The notes: generated by a model from the sequence alone, not told the origin. A DNA stretch of 64,000 nucleotides from an uncultured Eubacteriales bacterium (GCA_902777335.1 CACYTF010000015.1:1-64000); one strand, 5' to 3'. Shown: positions 1 through 9,150, numbered from the stretch's first letter. Numbers and translations are program-made.

Positions 1-1
1 G

Positions 2-1273
2 GTGTTGAACGGCAAGTGGGACGACGATACCACAGCGGACAAGACCGTGACGCTGACCGGCTACGAATGCGATACGCTGAAGCTGGCGGCAGAGCAGATT
101 CCGGCAGTCGGGAGCAAGCCGAGCGACACTTACAAGGCGGGAAGCTGGGATGTGGCCCCGAGCGCGGATACGGTGATCACCGGCGCGACGACCTACACGT
201 ATACCTACGCGGCGAAGGAGACCCCGACAGAAGCCCCGACCGAGGCCCCGACCGAAGCGCCGACCGAGGCCCCGACAGAAGCGCCGACGGAGGCCCCGAC
301 CGAAGCGCCGACGGAAGCCCCGACCGAGGCCCCGACCGAAGCGCCCACGGAAGCCCCGACCGAAGCGCCCACGGTCACGCCGAAGCCCACGAAGACGCCG
401 AAGGCGACCGTGAAGCCCACGGCCACGCCGAAGCCCACGCCGAAGCCCGCCAAGCCGGATTTCACGCTGCTGGCGAAGCTGAAGGCCTCCGGCAGCGATA
501 CGCTGGAGCTCAGCTGGAGCAAGGTGGAGGGTGCGAAGGGCTACGACGTGTACTTCGCCCAGTGCGGCTCAGAGCTTGAGAAGATAGCCAGCGTCTCCGT
601 GAAGGATGGCCGGGGCTACAGATTCTCGGGGTTGGCGGAGCATACGGGCTACAAGGCTTGCGTGCAGGCCTGGACGAAGGTGAAGGGCGAGAAGACGACC
701 ATCGGCCAGGCCAGTCCCACCGTCCATGCCCTCACCGGCAACCTCAAAAAGAAGACCACGAACGCCGCATCGGTGCAGGTGAAGTCCGACACCATGGAGC
801 TGATCGCCGGCAAGACGGGCAGCATCAAGGCCAGCGTGAAGGGCGTCAAGTCGGATTTGAAGGTGCTGGCCCACGTCAAAACGCTGCGCTACTACAGCAG
901 CAACCGCAACGTGGCGAAGGTGAGCCAAAATGGCGAAGTGACCGCGGTGGGCAAGGGCAGCTGCTCCGTCTACGTGATCGCCAACAACGGCGCGCGGGCC
1001 CGGGTGAAGGTGAAGGTGGTCACCGCGCCGACCGGTCTGGCCTTTGCAGAGGACAGCTACAGCGTGAAGAAGGGCAAGACCCTGAACCTGGCGAAAAAGC
1101 TGAAGGTCACGCCGAAGGACACCAAGACCACCTGGACCTGGAAGAGCAGCGACAAAACGGTGGCGAAGGTCAGCTCCAAGGGCGTCGTGAAGGCGCTGAA
1201 GAAGGGCACCGTCACCATCACCGTGAAGGCCGCGAACGGAAGGAAGGCGAAGGTGAAGGTGGTGGTGAAGTAG
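2..1273 (+). CDS. C-terminal part of a secreted cell-surface protein with PTEA repeats, FN3-like and Ig-like domains (5' end outside window)
   Basis: The frame is open to the window edge, so the true start and any signal peptide are missing. Visible parts in order: about 70 residues of a Thr-rich domain ending in TYTYTYAAKE; a PTEA tetrapeptide repeat (roughly residues 73-125, a 12-bp DNA repeat); a Pro/Lys/Thr-rich linker; an FN3-like domain (about 150-245, with LELSWSKVEGAKGYDVYF); and two Ig-like BIG2-type domains (about 256-340 and 342-423), each with a 'S..VAKVS..G.V.A..KG....V' core. Such stalks and domains are typical of extracellular adhesins or wall-associated proteins of Clostridia. 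No sortase motif is visible at the C-terminus, so the attachment mode is unknown. A 7-bp-period repeat begins right after the stop. Confidence 0.8.
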   Translation: MLNGKWDDDTTADKTVTLTGYECDTLKLAAEQIPAVGSKPSDTYKAGSWDVAPSADTVITGATTYTYTYAAKETPTEAPTEAPTEAPTEAPTEAPTEAPTEAPTEAPTEAPTEAPTEAPTEAPTVTPKPTKTPKATVKPTATPKPTPKPAKPDFTLLAKLKASGSDTLELSWSKVEGAKGYDVYFAQCGSELEKIASVSVKDGRGYRFSGLAEHTGYKACVQAWTKVKGEKTTIGQASPTVHALTGNLKKKTTNAASVQVKSDTMELIAGKTGSIKASVKGVKSDLKVLAHVKTLRYYSSNRNVAKVSQNGEVTAVGKGSCSVYVIANNGARARVKVKVVTAPTGLAFAEDSYSVKKGKTLNLAKKLKVTPKDTKTTWTWKSSDKTVAKVSSKGVVKALKKGTVTITVKAANGRKAKVKVVVK

Positions 1274-1401
1274 CCAGTAGTCAGTAGTCAGTAGCCCCGC
1301 CTGGGAGCAGGGAGTAGGGAGTAGGCAATAGGCAATAGGCAATAGGGGCGCCGACGGAAGGGGTCGGCGCCCATAGGGAACAGGGAACAGGGGACAGGAA
1401 T
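1274..1401. repeat. Heptamer tandem-repeat arrays around a GC-rich hairpin, directly after a stop codon
   Basis: Immediately after the TAG stop come three blocks with a strict 7-bp period: AGTAGTC copies (1276-1294), then GGGAGCA/GGGAGTA changing into GGCAATA copies (1303-1346), and, after a perfect hairpin (GGCGCCGAC, loop GGAAGGG, GTCGGCGCC), GGGAACA/GGGGACA copies (1376-1398). The same heptamer family occurs at other gene ends in this window (27.95, 36.67, 41.0, 49.24, 52.75 and 52.85 kb). Function unknown; the hairpin could terminate transcription. Confidence 0.85.
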
Positions 1402-1472
1402 AGCCGGGGAACGGATTGCCGCGGTGGCCTCACTGCGTTCTATCCCCAATGGCATTAGGTAAAGGAGCGTCC

Positions 1473-1599
1473 GGGGTGCCATTCCACCGCAAGCGGTCCC
1501 CCTCCCCACTGCGGTGGGGAGACACAGAATGTGGACGCCGCCCAAAAGCTTCCCCATGTCAATGGGGAAGTACCCGCGAAGCGGGGGATAGGGCACCTC
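1473..1599. repeat. MITE-like imperfect inverted repeat with internal hairpins
   Basis: The left end (GGGGTGCCATTCCACCGC) and the reverse complement of the right end (GAGGTGCCCTATCCCCCGC) align, and each arm holds a small hairpin: CCACCGCAAGCGG and CTCCCCACTGCGGTGGGGAG on the left, CTTCCCCATGTCAATGGGGAAG and ACCCGCGAAGCGGG on the right. This resembles the 160-bp element at 15139-15298. No transposase is encoded, so it would be a non-autonomous element. Confidence 0.6.
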
Positions 1600-1827
1600 A
1601 ACCGCTTAACTTAATGCCCATTGAGGACCGTCTCCGTGTGCAAGGAAGCCGGAAAACAGGATATGACATTCTGGAATATCCCCTTGAAAAATGATGCCGA
1701 ATTGGTTATATAAGAATAGCATAGTGTAAAAGATGAGTTCCAACTGAACGATTATCAGGCACGGACATTTGTTTACCCGAAGGAAGAAGCGACGGCCTGA
1801 AGGCATTGATTCTGAACAGTGGCCATT
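1600..1827. other. Gene-free stretch with no recognised feature
   Basis: Together with the heptamer arrays, the MITE-like element and the palindrome beside it, this makes a gap of about 620 bp between two genes. Base composition is lower in GC than its surroundings. Short open frames are present on both strands, but none has a ribosome binding site or a recognisable product, and I see no tRNA or riboswitch pattern. Confidence 0.5.
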
Positions 1828-1885
1828 GTGAGGGGGACGGTTCCTCCAACCATTCAAAGTGGTTGGAGGAACCGTCCCCCCTCAC
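1828..1885. repeat. GGGACGGTTC-type palindrome (REP-like)
   Basis: Two arms of about 25 bp pair almost perfectly (one extra C on the right) around a 7-nt loop TTCAAAG. The core GGGGGACGGTTCCTCC resembles the palindrome at 9151-9212. Eight T residues follow on the plus strand (1888-1895), so on that strand the structure looks like an intrinsic terminator, although no plus-strand gene ends just upstream. It abuts the stop codon of the minus-strand esterase. Confidence 0.75.
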
Positions 1886-1894
1886 CGTTTTTTT

Positions 1895-2761
1895 TCAGAT
1901 GAACCTTCTGAAGAAATCGCACTCCTCGTCGTTGCACAGCTTGCCCTGCTCGCTGCGCATGTCGCAGTGGAACACGTGCTGCAAATGCTGGCCCTTGCCG
2001 CCGTAGTAGCGGTACTCGAAGGGGACGTCCAGCTCCGCCAGTCGCGCGGCCATCACGGCGGCCTGGGGCTTCAGGAAGTCCTCGTTGGCGGTCATCACGA
2101 AGGTTGGCGGGAAGTCCGCCGTCATGTGCTTCAGCGGGCTGATGAGCTCGATCTCCTCCTTGGTGCCGCCGCCGGGCAGCAGCTCGGCCATCAGCTCGCT
2201 GCGCTCGGAGCCCATCACGTAGGCTCCGCAGTTCAGGGCCACCGCGGTGGGGATGAAGCCCGCGGGCGGCGCGAAGCCGTAGCGGGCGGCGTAGTCCGGG
2301 TTGGCGCAGATGCAGCTGTAGATGGACAGCATGTGCGCCCCGGCGGAATCGCCCACGGCGAATATGTGGCCTGTGTCCAGCCCGTAGATATTCGCGTGGT
2401 CGAAGACCCAGTGGAACACGGCGTTGGTGTCCTCCATGCCCGCGGGGTACTTGTATTCCGGCGCGAGGCGGTAGGTGAAGTTCACCACGGCAAAGCCCCG
2501 CTGCGCCAGGCTCATGCAGTAGTACTGATACCGCTCCTTGTCGCCGTACATCCACCCGCCGCCGTGGATGCTGACGATCACCGGCAGAATCCTGCCCGCC
2601 AGCGCCCGCGGGCGGTACAGATCCAGCGCCTGCCAGGGCAGGTCCTTGCCATAGGCGATGTCGTCGTAGCGGACCACGTCCTTCGGCGTGGTCAGGCCCG
2701 CGTCGCGGATGTCGTCGTTGGCCTTGAAATCATGTCGCAGCTGATCGGCTATCTTGGACAC
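1895..2761 (-). CDS. Alpha/beta hydrolase, hormone-sensitive-lipase-like esterase
   Basis: About 288 residues. The oxyanion-hole motif HGGGW (near residue 70) and nucleophile motif GDSAG (near 140) mark the HSL/BD-FAE esterase group, which hydrolyses short acyl or feruloyl/acetyl esters. No signal peptide is visible, so it is probably cytoplasmic. The start is taken at a GTG 8 nt downstream of AAAGGAG; an in-frame GTG three codons earlier lies too close to that site. It follows the MATE gene on the same strand with 13 bp between them, so co-transcription is likely. Deacetylation of imported plant-polysaccharide fragments is possible given the neighbouring glycosidase, but the substrate cannot be told from sequence. 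Confidence 0.85.
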   Translation of the reverse strand: MSKIADQLRHDFKANDDIRDAGLTTPKDVVRYDDIAYGKDLPWQALDLYRPRALAGRILPVIVSIHGGGWMYGDKERYQYYCMSLAQRGFAVVNFTYRLAPEYKYPAGMEDTNAVFHWVFDHANIYGLDTGHIFAVGDSAGAHMLSIYSCICANPDYAARYGFAPPAGFIPTAVALNCGAYVMGSERSELMAELLPGGGTKEEIELISPLKHMTADFPPTFVMTANEDFLKPQAAVMAARLAELDVPFEYRYYGGKGQHLQHVFHCDMRSEQGKLCNDEECDFFRRFI

Positions 2762-2774
2762 ATCTTTCACTCCT

Positions 2775-4145
2775 TTATTGTATCGGTTCCGGTGCGCGGG
2801 CCTTTCGGCCCCACTTGACGAAGTAGTAGGTCACCTCCAGCGCGCAGCAGCACATCCAGCCCACCGGGTAGCCGAAGCCCACCAGGAAGGGCGTGTTGGC
2901 CACGAAGCGGGTGACCAGGAACAGGTAGATCTGGCGGATGGCCACGAAGGTGCCCAGCATGATGACCATCGGGCCCCGGGAATCGCCCCGGCCCCGCAGC
3001 GCGCCGGCCAGCGTGTGGTTGACGCAGTTGAACAGCAGGAAGAAGGTGTTGGCCCGCATGAACAGCACGCCGTATTCGATCACCGACGGGTCCCGGGTGA
3101 ACAGGCCCACGGCGGGACCGGCGAACACCACCAGCGCCACCGCGATGACCAGCGTGATGCCCACGGACAGCAGTATCGTGTACCGGGTGCCCCGGTTGGC
3201 CCGGTCGTACTGCTTCGCGCCGATGTTCTGGCTGACGAAGGTGGTGGCGGCCATGGCCGTCGAGGACATGGGCAGCATGATGAACTGGTCCAGCTTGTTG
3301 TAGCAGCTCCAGCCCGCCATGCAGCTGGAGCCGAAGTGGTTCACGTAGGACTGCACGAACACGTTGGAGAAGGCCGTGATCACCGACTGTATGCCCGCCG
3401 GAAGCCCCACGGCGAATATGCGCCGCAGCACCGGCAGCTCGATGCGCAGGTCCTTCCACACCAGGCGGTAGATGTCCTTGGTGGCGGTCAGCAGCCTCAG
3501 CGTCAGCGCCGCCGAGATGAACTGGGAGATGATCGTGGCCAGGGCCACGCCGGCGATGCCGGCCTTCAGGCCGATCACGAACACCAGGTCCAGCACGATG
3601 TTCAGAAGGCTGGTCAGCACCAGGAACATCAGCGGCCGGGTGGTGTCGCCCACGGCCCGCAGTATGCCGCTGCCGATGTTGTAGATGAGAAGCCCCGTAA
3701 AGCCCCAGAAGTAGATGGTCAGGTAGGTGACGGCGTCCTCGAACACGTCGTCGGGCGTGGACATCAGGCGCAGCATGGGCCGCACGCTGAACACGCCGAT
3801 CAGCGTGAACAGCGCGCACAGCACGAAGGTGACCGCCATGGTGGTTTCGACGGCGCTGTGCAGGCGGTCCATGTCCCGCGCGCCGAAGTGCTGGGCGATC
3901 ACCACGCCCGCGCCCACCGAGAAGCCATTGAAGAAGAACACCAGCATGTTCACGATCATCGTGGTGGAGCCGACGGCGGCCAGGGCCTCCTTGCCCACGA
4001 AGTTGCCCACCACCACGCTGTCCACCGTGTTGTACAGCATCTGGAAGATGTTGCCCAGCATCAGCGGCAGTGAAAACAGTATGATCTGGCCGATGATTGA
4101 CCCGCTGGTCATGTCCCGGGTAGCGTTGCCGCGTTTCAAAGCCAT
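2775..4145 (-). CDS. MATE family efflux transporter
   Basis: 456 residues with twelve predicted membrane segments in two similar halves, the usual length for MATE (multidrug and toxic compound extrusion) proteins. The N-terminus (MTSGSIIGQIILFSLPLMLGNIFQ) and the DSVVVGNFVGKEALAAVG segment are typical of the clostridial DinF/NorM-like group. It would exchange Na+ or H+ for a drug or metabolite across the cytoplasmic membrane; the substrate is not predictable. It lies between a glycosyltransferase and an esterase on the same strand. A second MATE gene of a different subtype lies at 7796-9148. Confidence 0.93.
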   Translation of the reverse strand: MALKRGNATRDMTSGSIIGQIILFSLPLMLGNIFQMLYNTVDSVVVGNFVGKEALAAVGSTTMIVNMLVFFFNGFSVGAGVVIAQHFGARDMDRLHSAVETTMAVTFVLCALFTLIGVFSVRPMLRLMSTPDDVFEDAVTYLTIYFWGFTGLLIYNIGSGILRAVGDTTRPLMFLVLTSLLNIVLDLVFVIGLKAGIAGVALATIISQFISAALTLRLLTATKDIYRLVWKDLRIELPVLRRIFAVGLPAGIQSVITAFSNVFVQSYVNHFGSSCMAGWSCYNKLDQFIMLPMSSTAMAATTFVSQNIGAKQYDRANRGTRYTILLSVGITLVIAVALVVFAGPAVGLFTRDPSVIEYGVLFMRANTFFLLFNCVNHTLAGALRGRGDSRGPMVIMLGTFVAIRQIYLFLVTRFVANTPFLVGFGYPVGWMCCCALEVTYYFVKWGRKARAPEPIQ

Positions 4146-4181
4146 GGTTTCGCTCGCCTTTCGTTGAAAATGGATGGGGGT

Positions 4182-5192
4182 TCAGTTGAAGCCGTATATC
4201 TTTTGGCTGACGCGGTACACCAGCGTCGCCGCCGCGCGTCCGGGCCGGGTCCTTGCAAGCACCAGCCGCCCCAGCACGCCGCGGCGCAGCCGGCGGTACA
4301 GCGCCGGGTCGCGCTCGCGGATGAAGGCCCACAGCGCGTCCCGCTTTTCAAGGGCCGCCTTCGAGCCGTCCATCAGCAGCATCACCGAGGATACCGCGGT
4401 GATGATCTCCAAAAAGCCGATCATGTAGCGGCGCAGGTGCACATCGCCCACGGTGTTCAGATCCACCCGGGAGACCATCAAACGGTTGACCAGCAGGTAT
4501 TGGTCGATGCGCCGCATCAACACCTGCTCCTGCACCGATTGGTCGTCCCGGCCGATGTAGTAGTGGTAGAAGTCCGCGTTCAGGTAGTACAGGCGCTTCA
4601 CGTGGCGCAGCGGCTCGTACACGTACAGATCGTCCACATAGAAGGTGTGCTTCGGCAGGGTCAGCCCGCAGTCGCGCAGCAGCTGCGCGCGGTAGATCAC
4701 CGAGTGCATCAGTATGTACTGCCCCTTGTGGAAGCGGCGGGCCGCCTCCCAGCCGAACACCCGGTCCTGGGGCAGCGCGTGGACGTAGCTGGTGATGTGG
4801 TGGTGGGCCGTGCCGGCCTTGTCGTAGATGTAGTTGCTGACCAGCATGTCGATGGGCGCGCCGGTGAAGCCGCGCAGCACCTCCAGCACCCGGGGATAGG
4901 CCTGGGCGTCCACCCAGTCGTCCGAATCCACCACCTTGAAGTACAGGCCCGTGGCGTTCGCCAGCCCGGTCATCACCGCGTCGCCGTGGCCGCCGTTTTC
5001 CTTGTGAACGGCCCGGACGATGCCGGGGTAGCGGCGGGCGTAGTCGTCGGCGATCTGCCCCGTGGCGTCGGTGGAGCCGTCGTCCACGATCAGTATTTCC
5101 ACCTCGTCTCCGCCCGACAGCAGGGATTCCACCGCGTGGCGCATGTAGTCCTGGGAATTGTAGCAGGGAACCGCTACGGAGAGCAGCTTCAT
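4182..5192 (-). CDS. Family 2 glycosyltransferase
   Basis: 336 residues from the ATG at 5192, which has GGAGG 8 nt upstream; the longer open frame adds 13 residues with no ribosome binding site. The N-terminus LLSVAVPCYNSQDYM, then LIVDDGSTDATG and VDSDDWVD, are the nucleotide-sugar-binding and DXD motifs of GT-A fold inverting transferases. The C-terminal third lacks membrane segments. Such enzymes add sugars to wall teichoic, capsular or other surface glycans from nucleotide-sugar donors. A TATAAT box lies upstream on the minus strand but without a good -35. It probably heads the glycosyltransferase-MATE-esterase operon. Confidence 0.88.
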   Translation of the reverse strand: MKLLSVAVPCYNSQDYMRHAVESLLSGGDEVEILIVDDGSTDATGQIADDYARRYPGIVRAVHKENGGHGDAVMTGLANATGLYFKVVDSDDWVDAQAYPRVLEVLRGFTGAPIDMLVSNYIYDKAGTAHHHITSYVHALPQDRVFGWEAARRFHKGQYILMHSVIYRAQLLRDCGLTLPKHTFYVDDLYVYEPLRHVKRLYYLNADFYHYYIGRDDQSVQEQVLMRRIDQYLLVNRLMVSRVDLNTVGDVHLRRYMIGFLEIITAVSSVMLLMDGSKAALEKRDALWAFIRERDPALYRRLRRGVLGRLVLARTRPGRAAATLVYRVSQKIYGFN

Positions 5193-5313
5193 ACCTTCAG
5201 CCTCCCCGGCCGCCAACGCTGGCCGCGCCATTTTGTCTTTTGTATACCATCAATTATAGCATAGCACGCCGCGGCGCGTTGCGCAAGGCGCGCCCTTTGA
5301 TTTAACGCAAGGA

Positions 5314-5342
5314 TTGCCATAGCGCGGGGGAACTGCTATAAT
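5314..5342 (+). promoter_or_regulatory. Sigma-A promoter of the glycosidase-MATE operon
   Basis: TTGCCA, 17 bp, TATAAT, ending about 36 bp before the TTG start of the glycosidase. Confidence 0.75.
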
Positions 5343-5378
5343 GAATCGCGAAGAGCCGCGCGGGGAAGGGGTGGGACA

Positions 5379-7805
5379 TTGAGGCATCGGGACATCGTCG
5401 ACCGGCTGACGCTGTGGGAGAAGTGCCGCCTGCTCTCCGGCCGCGACTTCTGGAACACGCTGGCCATCGCGGAAAAGGGCGTGCCCGGGCTGTGCCTGTC
5501 CGACGGCCCCCACGGCGTGCGCCGCCAGGCGGGCAAGGGCGACCGGCTGGGCGTCGGCGGTTCGCTGCCGGCCACCTGCTTTCCCACGGCGTCCGCCATT
5601 GCCAACAGCTGGGACCCGGCGCTCGCCGAGCGCGTGGGCCGGGCGATGGGCGAGGAGGCCGCCGCCCAGGGCGTGGACGTGCTGCTGGGCCCGGGGCTGA
5701 ACCTGAAGCGCCTGCCGCTGTGCGGGCGCAACTTCGAGTATTATTCCGAGGACCCGTATCTGTCGGGCAAGCTGGCGGCGGGCTGCGTGCGGGGAATTCA
5801 GTCGAACGGCATCGCCGCCTGCGTGAAGCACTTCGCGGCCAACAACCTGGAGCTGCGCCGCCAGGCGTCCAACTCGGTGGTGGACGCGCGGACGCTGCGG
5901 GAGTTGTACCTGACGGGCTTTGAGATCGCCGTGCGGGAGGCCGCCCCGAAGTGCGTGATGTCCGCCTACAACCAGGTGAACGGCGTCTACGCCAACGAGA
6001 ACAAGATGCTGCTGACGGACATCCTCCGGGGGGCGTGGGGCTTTCAGGGCTTCGTGACCTCCGACTGGGGCGGCGGCAACGACTTCGCGGCGGGCGTGCT
6101 GGCGGGCTGCAGCCTGGAGATGCCCTCCACCGGCGGGGATTCGCCCGCCCAGCTGCGGCGGGCCGTGGCCGAGGGCCGGGTGCCGGAGGCGGTCGTGGAC
6201 GAACGGGTGGACGCGCTGCTGGACGTGGCGCTGGGCGTTCACAGGGCGGCGCGCCCCGCGGGCTTTGACGCCGACGCCCACCACGCGCTGGCCCGGGAGG
6301 CCTGCGCCCGCAGCGCGGTGCTGCTGAAGAACAGCGGCCTGCTGCCGCTGCCGGCGGGCGCGCGGGTGGCCGTGATCGGCGAGGTGGCCCGGAACATGCG
6401 CATACAGGGCGGCGGCTCGTCGCAGGTCCATCCCACCCGGGTGGACGCACTGCCGGACGCGGTCGCGGACAGCCCGCTGACGCTGGTCGGCTTCGCGCCG
6501 GGCTATTCCAGGCGTGCCCGGCGGGCGGCGGCGCTGACCCGAGAGGCCGTGGCGCTGGCGCGACGCGCCGACGCGGTGCTGCTGGCGCTGGGGCTGGGTG
6601 ACGCCGAGGAGCAGGAGGGGCTGGACAGAAGGCACATGCGGCTGCCGGAGGCGCAGGCGCGGCTGCTCCACGCGGTCAGCGAAGCCAACCCCAACGTGGC
6701 GGTCGTGCTGGCGTCCGGCGGACCGGTGGAGACGCCCTGGTTGGACGACTGCCGGGCGCTGCTGTACGGCGGCCTCTGCGGCCAGGCCGGGGCCGGGGCG
6801 CTGGTGGACATACTCACCGGCACGGTCAATCCGTCGGGCAAGCTCAGCGAGACCTGGCCCATGACGGACGGGGACTGCCCCGCCGTGGCGTGGCTGCCGC
6901 CGGACGGGATAAACGTCGTCTACCGGGAGGGGCTGTACGTGGGCTACCGCTACTACGAGAAGGCGGGGGTGCCGGTGCGCTTCCCCTTTGGCTATGGGCT
7001 GAGCTACACGCGCTTTGACTACGGCGACCTGCGCGTGGCGGCGGACGGCGTCAGCTTCACGGTGACCAACGCCGGGGACCGGGCGGGGGAGGAGATCGCC
7101 CAGCTGTATATTTCCGCCCGGCGGCCCCGGGTGTACCGCCCCGTGAAGGAACTGAAGGGCTTTGCGAAGCTGCGCCTGGCGCCGGGGGAATCCCGCCGCG
7201 TGGCGCTGCCGCTGGACGAATACGCCTTCCGCTACTTCAACACCGTCACGAACCGCTTCGAGGTGGACGGCGGCGAATACGAAGTGCTCATCGGCGCCAG
7301 CGTGCGCGACATACGGCTGTCGGGCGCGCTTGTGGTCGACGGCACCGACGCGCCGCTGCCCCCGGGGCCGGAGGCGCTGCCCCACTACTTTGGCTGCGCG
7401 CCGGAACAGGCGGACGACGGGGAGTTCGAGCGGCTGCTGGGCCGTCCGCTGCCCGCGGACGCGCCGCCGCGGGAGATGGGCATGAACGACGCGCTGTGCC
7501 GCATGGCCAACGCCCGCAGTCTGAAGGCCCGGCTGCTGTGCCGCTGGATGGCCTGGCGGCTGCGCCGGGGCGAGGCCCGGGGGCGCATGATGTCGGTGCT
7601 CCGCTCCGTCTACGAGATGCCGCCCCGCGCCCTGGGCAAGATCAGCGGCGGCGTGCTGAGCCAGCGCATGTGCCGGGCCCTGCTGGTCATGATCAACGGC
7701 CACGGCCTCGCCTTCCTGCGCGGCCTGGGTATGCTGATCGCCGGGGCGGCGGAGCAGCGGCGGAACCGGAGAAAAGAAAGAAGGGAGAGCGTCAGATGCG
7801 ATTGA
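5379..7805 (+). CDS. Glycoside hydrolase family 3 (beta-glucosidase-like)
   Basis: 808 residues from a TTG start preceded by a G-rich site (GGGGAAGGGG). The GH3 N-terminal barrel shows KHFAANN near residue 150 and the nucleophile aspartate in VTSDWGGG near residue 228; a second alpha/beta domain and a C-terminal fibronectin-III-like domain (GDRAGEEIAQLYIS, PVKELKGFAKLRL) follow, the usual order for clostridial beta-glucosidases and beta-xylosidases. After the FN3-like domain there is an extra tail of about 120 residues that I do not recognise. No signal peptide, so it acts on imported oligosaccharides. It overlaps the next gene by 10 bp, which implies translational coupling. Confidence 0.93.
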   Translation: MRHRDIVDRLTLWEKCRLLSGRDFWNTLAIAEKGVPGLCLSDGPHGVRRQAGKGDRLGVGGSLPATCFPTASAIANSWDPALAERVGRAMGEEAAAQGVDVLLGPGLNLKRLPLCGRNFEYYSEDPYLSGKLAAGCVRGIQSNGIAACVKHFAANNLELRRQASNSVVDARTLRELYLTGFEIAVREAAPKCVMSAYNQVNGVYANENKMLLTDILRGAWGFQGFVTSDWGGGNDFAAGVLAGCSLEMPSTGGDSPAQLRRAVAEGRVPEAVVDERVDALLDVALGVHRAARPAGFDADAHHALAREACARSAVLLKNSGLLPLPAGARVAVIGEVARNMRIQGGGSSQVHPTRVDALPDAVADSPLTLVGFAPGYSRRARRAAALTREAVALARRADAVLLALGLGDAEEQEGLDRRHMRLPEAQARLLHAVSEANPNVAVVLASGGPVETPWLDDCRALLYGGLCGQAGAGALVDILTGTVNPSGKLSETWPMTDGDCPAVAWLPPDGINVVYREGLYVGYRYYEKAGVPVRFPFGYGLSYTRFDYGDLRVAADGVSFTVTNAGDRAGEEIAQLYISARRPRVYRPVKELKGFAKLRLAPGESRRVALPLDEYAFRYFNTVTNRFEVDGGEYEVLIGASVRDIRLSGALVVDGTDAPLPPGPEALPHYFGCAPEQADDGEFERLLGRPLPADAPPREMGMNDALCRMANARSLKARLLCRWMAWRLRRGEARGRMMSVLRSVYEMPPRALGKISGGVLSQRMCRALLVMINGHGLAFLRGLGMLIAGAAEQRRNRRKERRESVRCD

Positions 7806-9148
7806 CCCGTGATCGGGAATTCTACAGGTCGTTTATGCGGCTCAGCCTGGCGCTGATGCTGGAGCAGGCGGTGATCCTGTCGGTGAACCTGGCGGACAAC
7901 GTGATGCTGGGCGCGTACAGCGAGAGCGCCCTGTCCGGCGTGGCCGCGGTGAACCAGATCCAGTTTGTGCTGCAGCAGCTGGTGTACGGCATCAGCAACG
8001 GCATGATCGTGCTGGGCAGCCAATACTGGGGCCAGGGGCGCGCCGGCGAGGTCAGAAAGCTGTCGGCCATCGGCGCGCGGGCGGCGCTGGGGCTGACGCT
8101 TGCGCTGTTTGCGGCGGTGACGCTGGCCCCGGCGGGCGCGGTGGGGCTGTTCACCCGGGACGGGGAGATTGTCCGCGAGGGCGTGGCCTACCTGTCCATC
8201 ATCCGCTTTTCCTACGTGTTCTTCGGGCTGACCACGGTGATGCTGGGCACGCTGCGCATCGCGGAATCGGTGAAGATCGCGCTGCGGGTGTCGGTGATGT
8301 CGCTGGTGGTGAACGTGTCCATCAACTACCTGCTGATCGGCGGGCGCTTCGGCTTTCCGGAGCTGGGCGCGCGGGGCGCGGCCATCGGCACGCTGACGGC
8401 GCGGGCGGTGGAGTGCGCCATCGTGGCCCTGTTCCTGTTCACCCGGGAAAAGCGGCTGGAGATCCGGCCCCGGGACTGGCTGCGGCTGGACAGGCAGATG
8501 CTGCGCGACTACGTGAAGGTCAGCACGCCGATCCTGCTGGCCTCGGCGGTGTGGGGCGTGTCCAACGCGGTGCAGACGGTGATCCTCGGCCACATGGACA
8601 AGAGCGCCATCGCGGCCCAGTCCATCAGCTCCACGCTGTTTCTGCTGTTGAAGGTCACGTCGGTGGGCGCGGCCTCGGCGGCGTCGGTGCTGATCGGCAA
8701 GACCATCGGCGCGGGCGACATGGACAGGGTGAAGGAGTATACCCGCACGCTGCAGGTGCTGTTTGTGGGCATCGGGCTGACGCTGGCGGCGCTGTTCACG
8801 GCCATCCGCTTCCCGCTGCTGTCGGTCTACAGCATCTCCGGCGAGACGCGGCGCATGGCGAACGCCTTCATGACCATACAGACCGTCACGATCTTCACCA
8901 TGTCCTATCAAATGCCGGTGAACGCCGGCATCATCCGCGGCGGCGGCGACACCGGCTTCATACTGAAGCTGGACATGATCTCGATACTGGGCGTCGTGCT
9001 GCCGCTGGGGGCGCTGGCCGCGTTCGCGTGGCGCTGGTCGCCGGTGGCGGTGACGTTCATCCTCAACTCCGATCAGATCTTCAAGTGCGTGCCCGCGTTC
9101 ATCCGTGTAAACGGCTACGGGTGGGTGCGAAGGCTGACGCGGGAATGA
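7796..9148 (+). CDS. MATE family efflux transporter
   Basis: 450 residues, about twelve membrane segments. The ATG at 7796 lies inside the last codons of the glycosidase gene, with AAGGGAG upstream. The N-terminal LSLALMLEQAVILSVNLADNVMLGAYS and the motif RGGGDTGFILKLDM match the MATE subgroup found beside sugar-metabolism genes in Clostridia. Coupling to a GH3 enzyme suggests export of a sugar-derived or plant-derived compound, which is inference only. It differs clearly from the MATE protein at 2775-4145, so the two are not a recent duplication. Confidence 0.92.
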   Translation: MRLTRDREFYRSFMRLSLALMLEQAVILSVNLADNVMLGAYSESALSGVAAVNQIQFVLQQLVYGISNGMIVLGSQYWGQGRAGEVRKLSAIGARAALGLTLALFAAVTLAPAGAVGLFTRDGEIVREGVAYLSIIRFSYVFFGLTTVMLGTLRIAESVKIALRVSVMSLVVNVSINYLLIGGRFGFPELGARGAAIGTLTARAVECAIVALFLFTREKRLEIRPRDWLRLDRQMLRDYVKVSTPILLASAVWGVSNAVQTVILGHMDKSAIAAQSISSTLFLLLKVTSVGAASAASVLIGKTIGAGDMDRVKEYTRTLQVLFVGIGLTLAALFTAIRFPLLSVYSISGETRRMANAFMTIQTVTIFTMSYQMPVNAGIIRGGGDTGFILKLDMISILGVVLPLGALAAFAWRWSPVAVTFILNSDQIFKCVPAFIRVNGYGWVRRLTRE

Positions 9149-9150
9149 CA

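Noticed and set aside
205..522. Minus-strand frame with GASVGASVG repeats
   Set aside because: It is the reverse reading of the PTEA-coding repeat; no ribosome binding site and no recognisable protein.
1276..1398. Possible CRISPR array
   Set aside because: The repeat unit is 7 bp, there are no spacers of 25-40 bp and no cas genes nearby.
2767..4332. Minus-strand open frame of 521 codons over the MATE gene
   Set aside because: Same strand, other frame; the Arg/Gly/His-rich product is not protein-like while the MATE frame is unmistakable.
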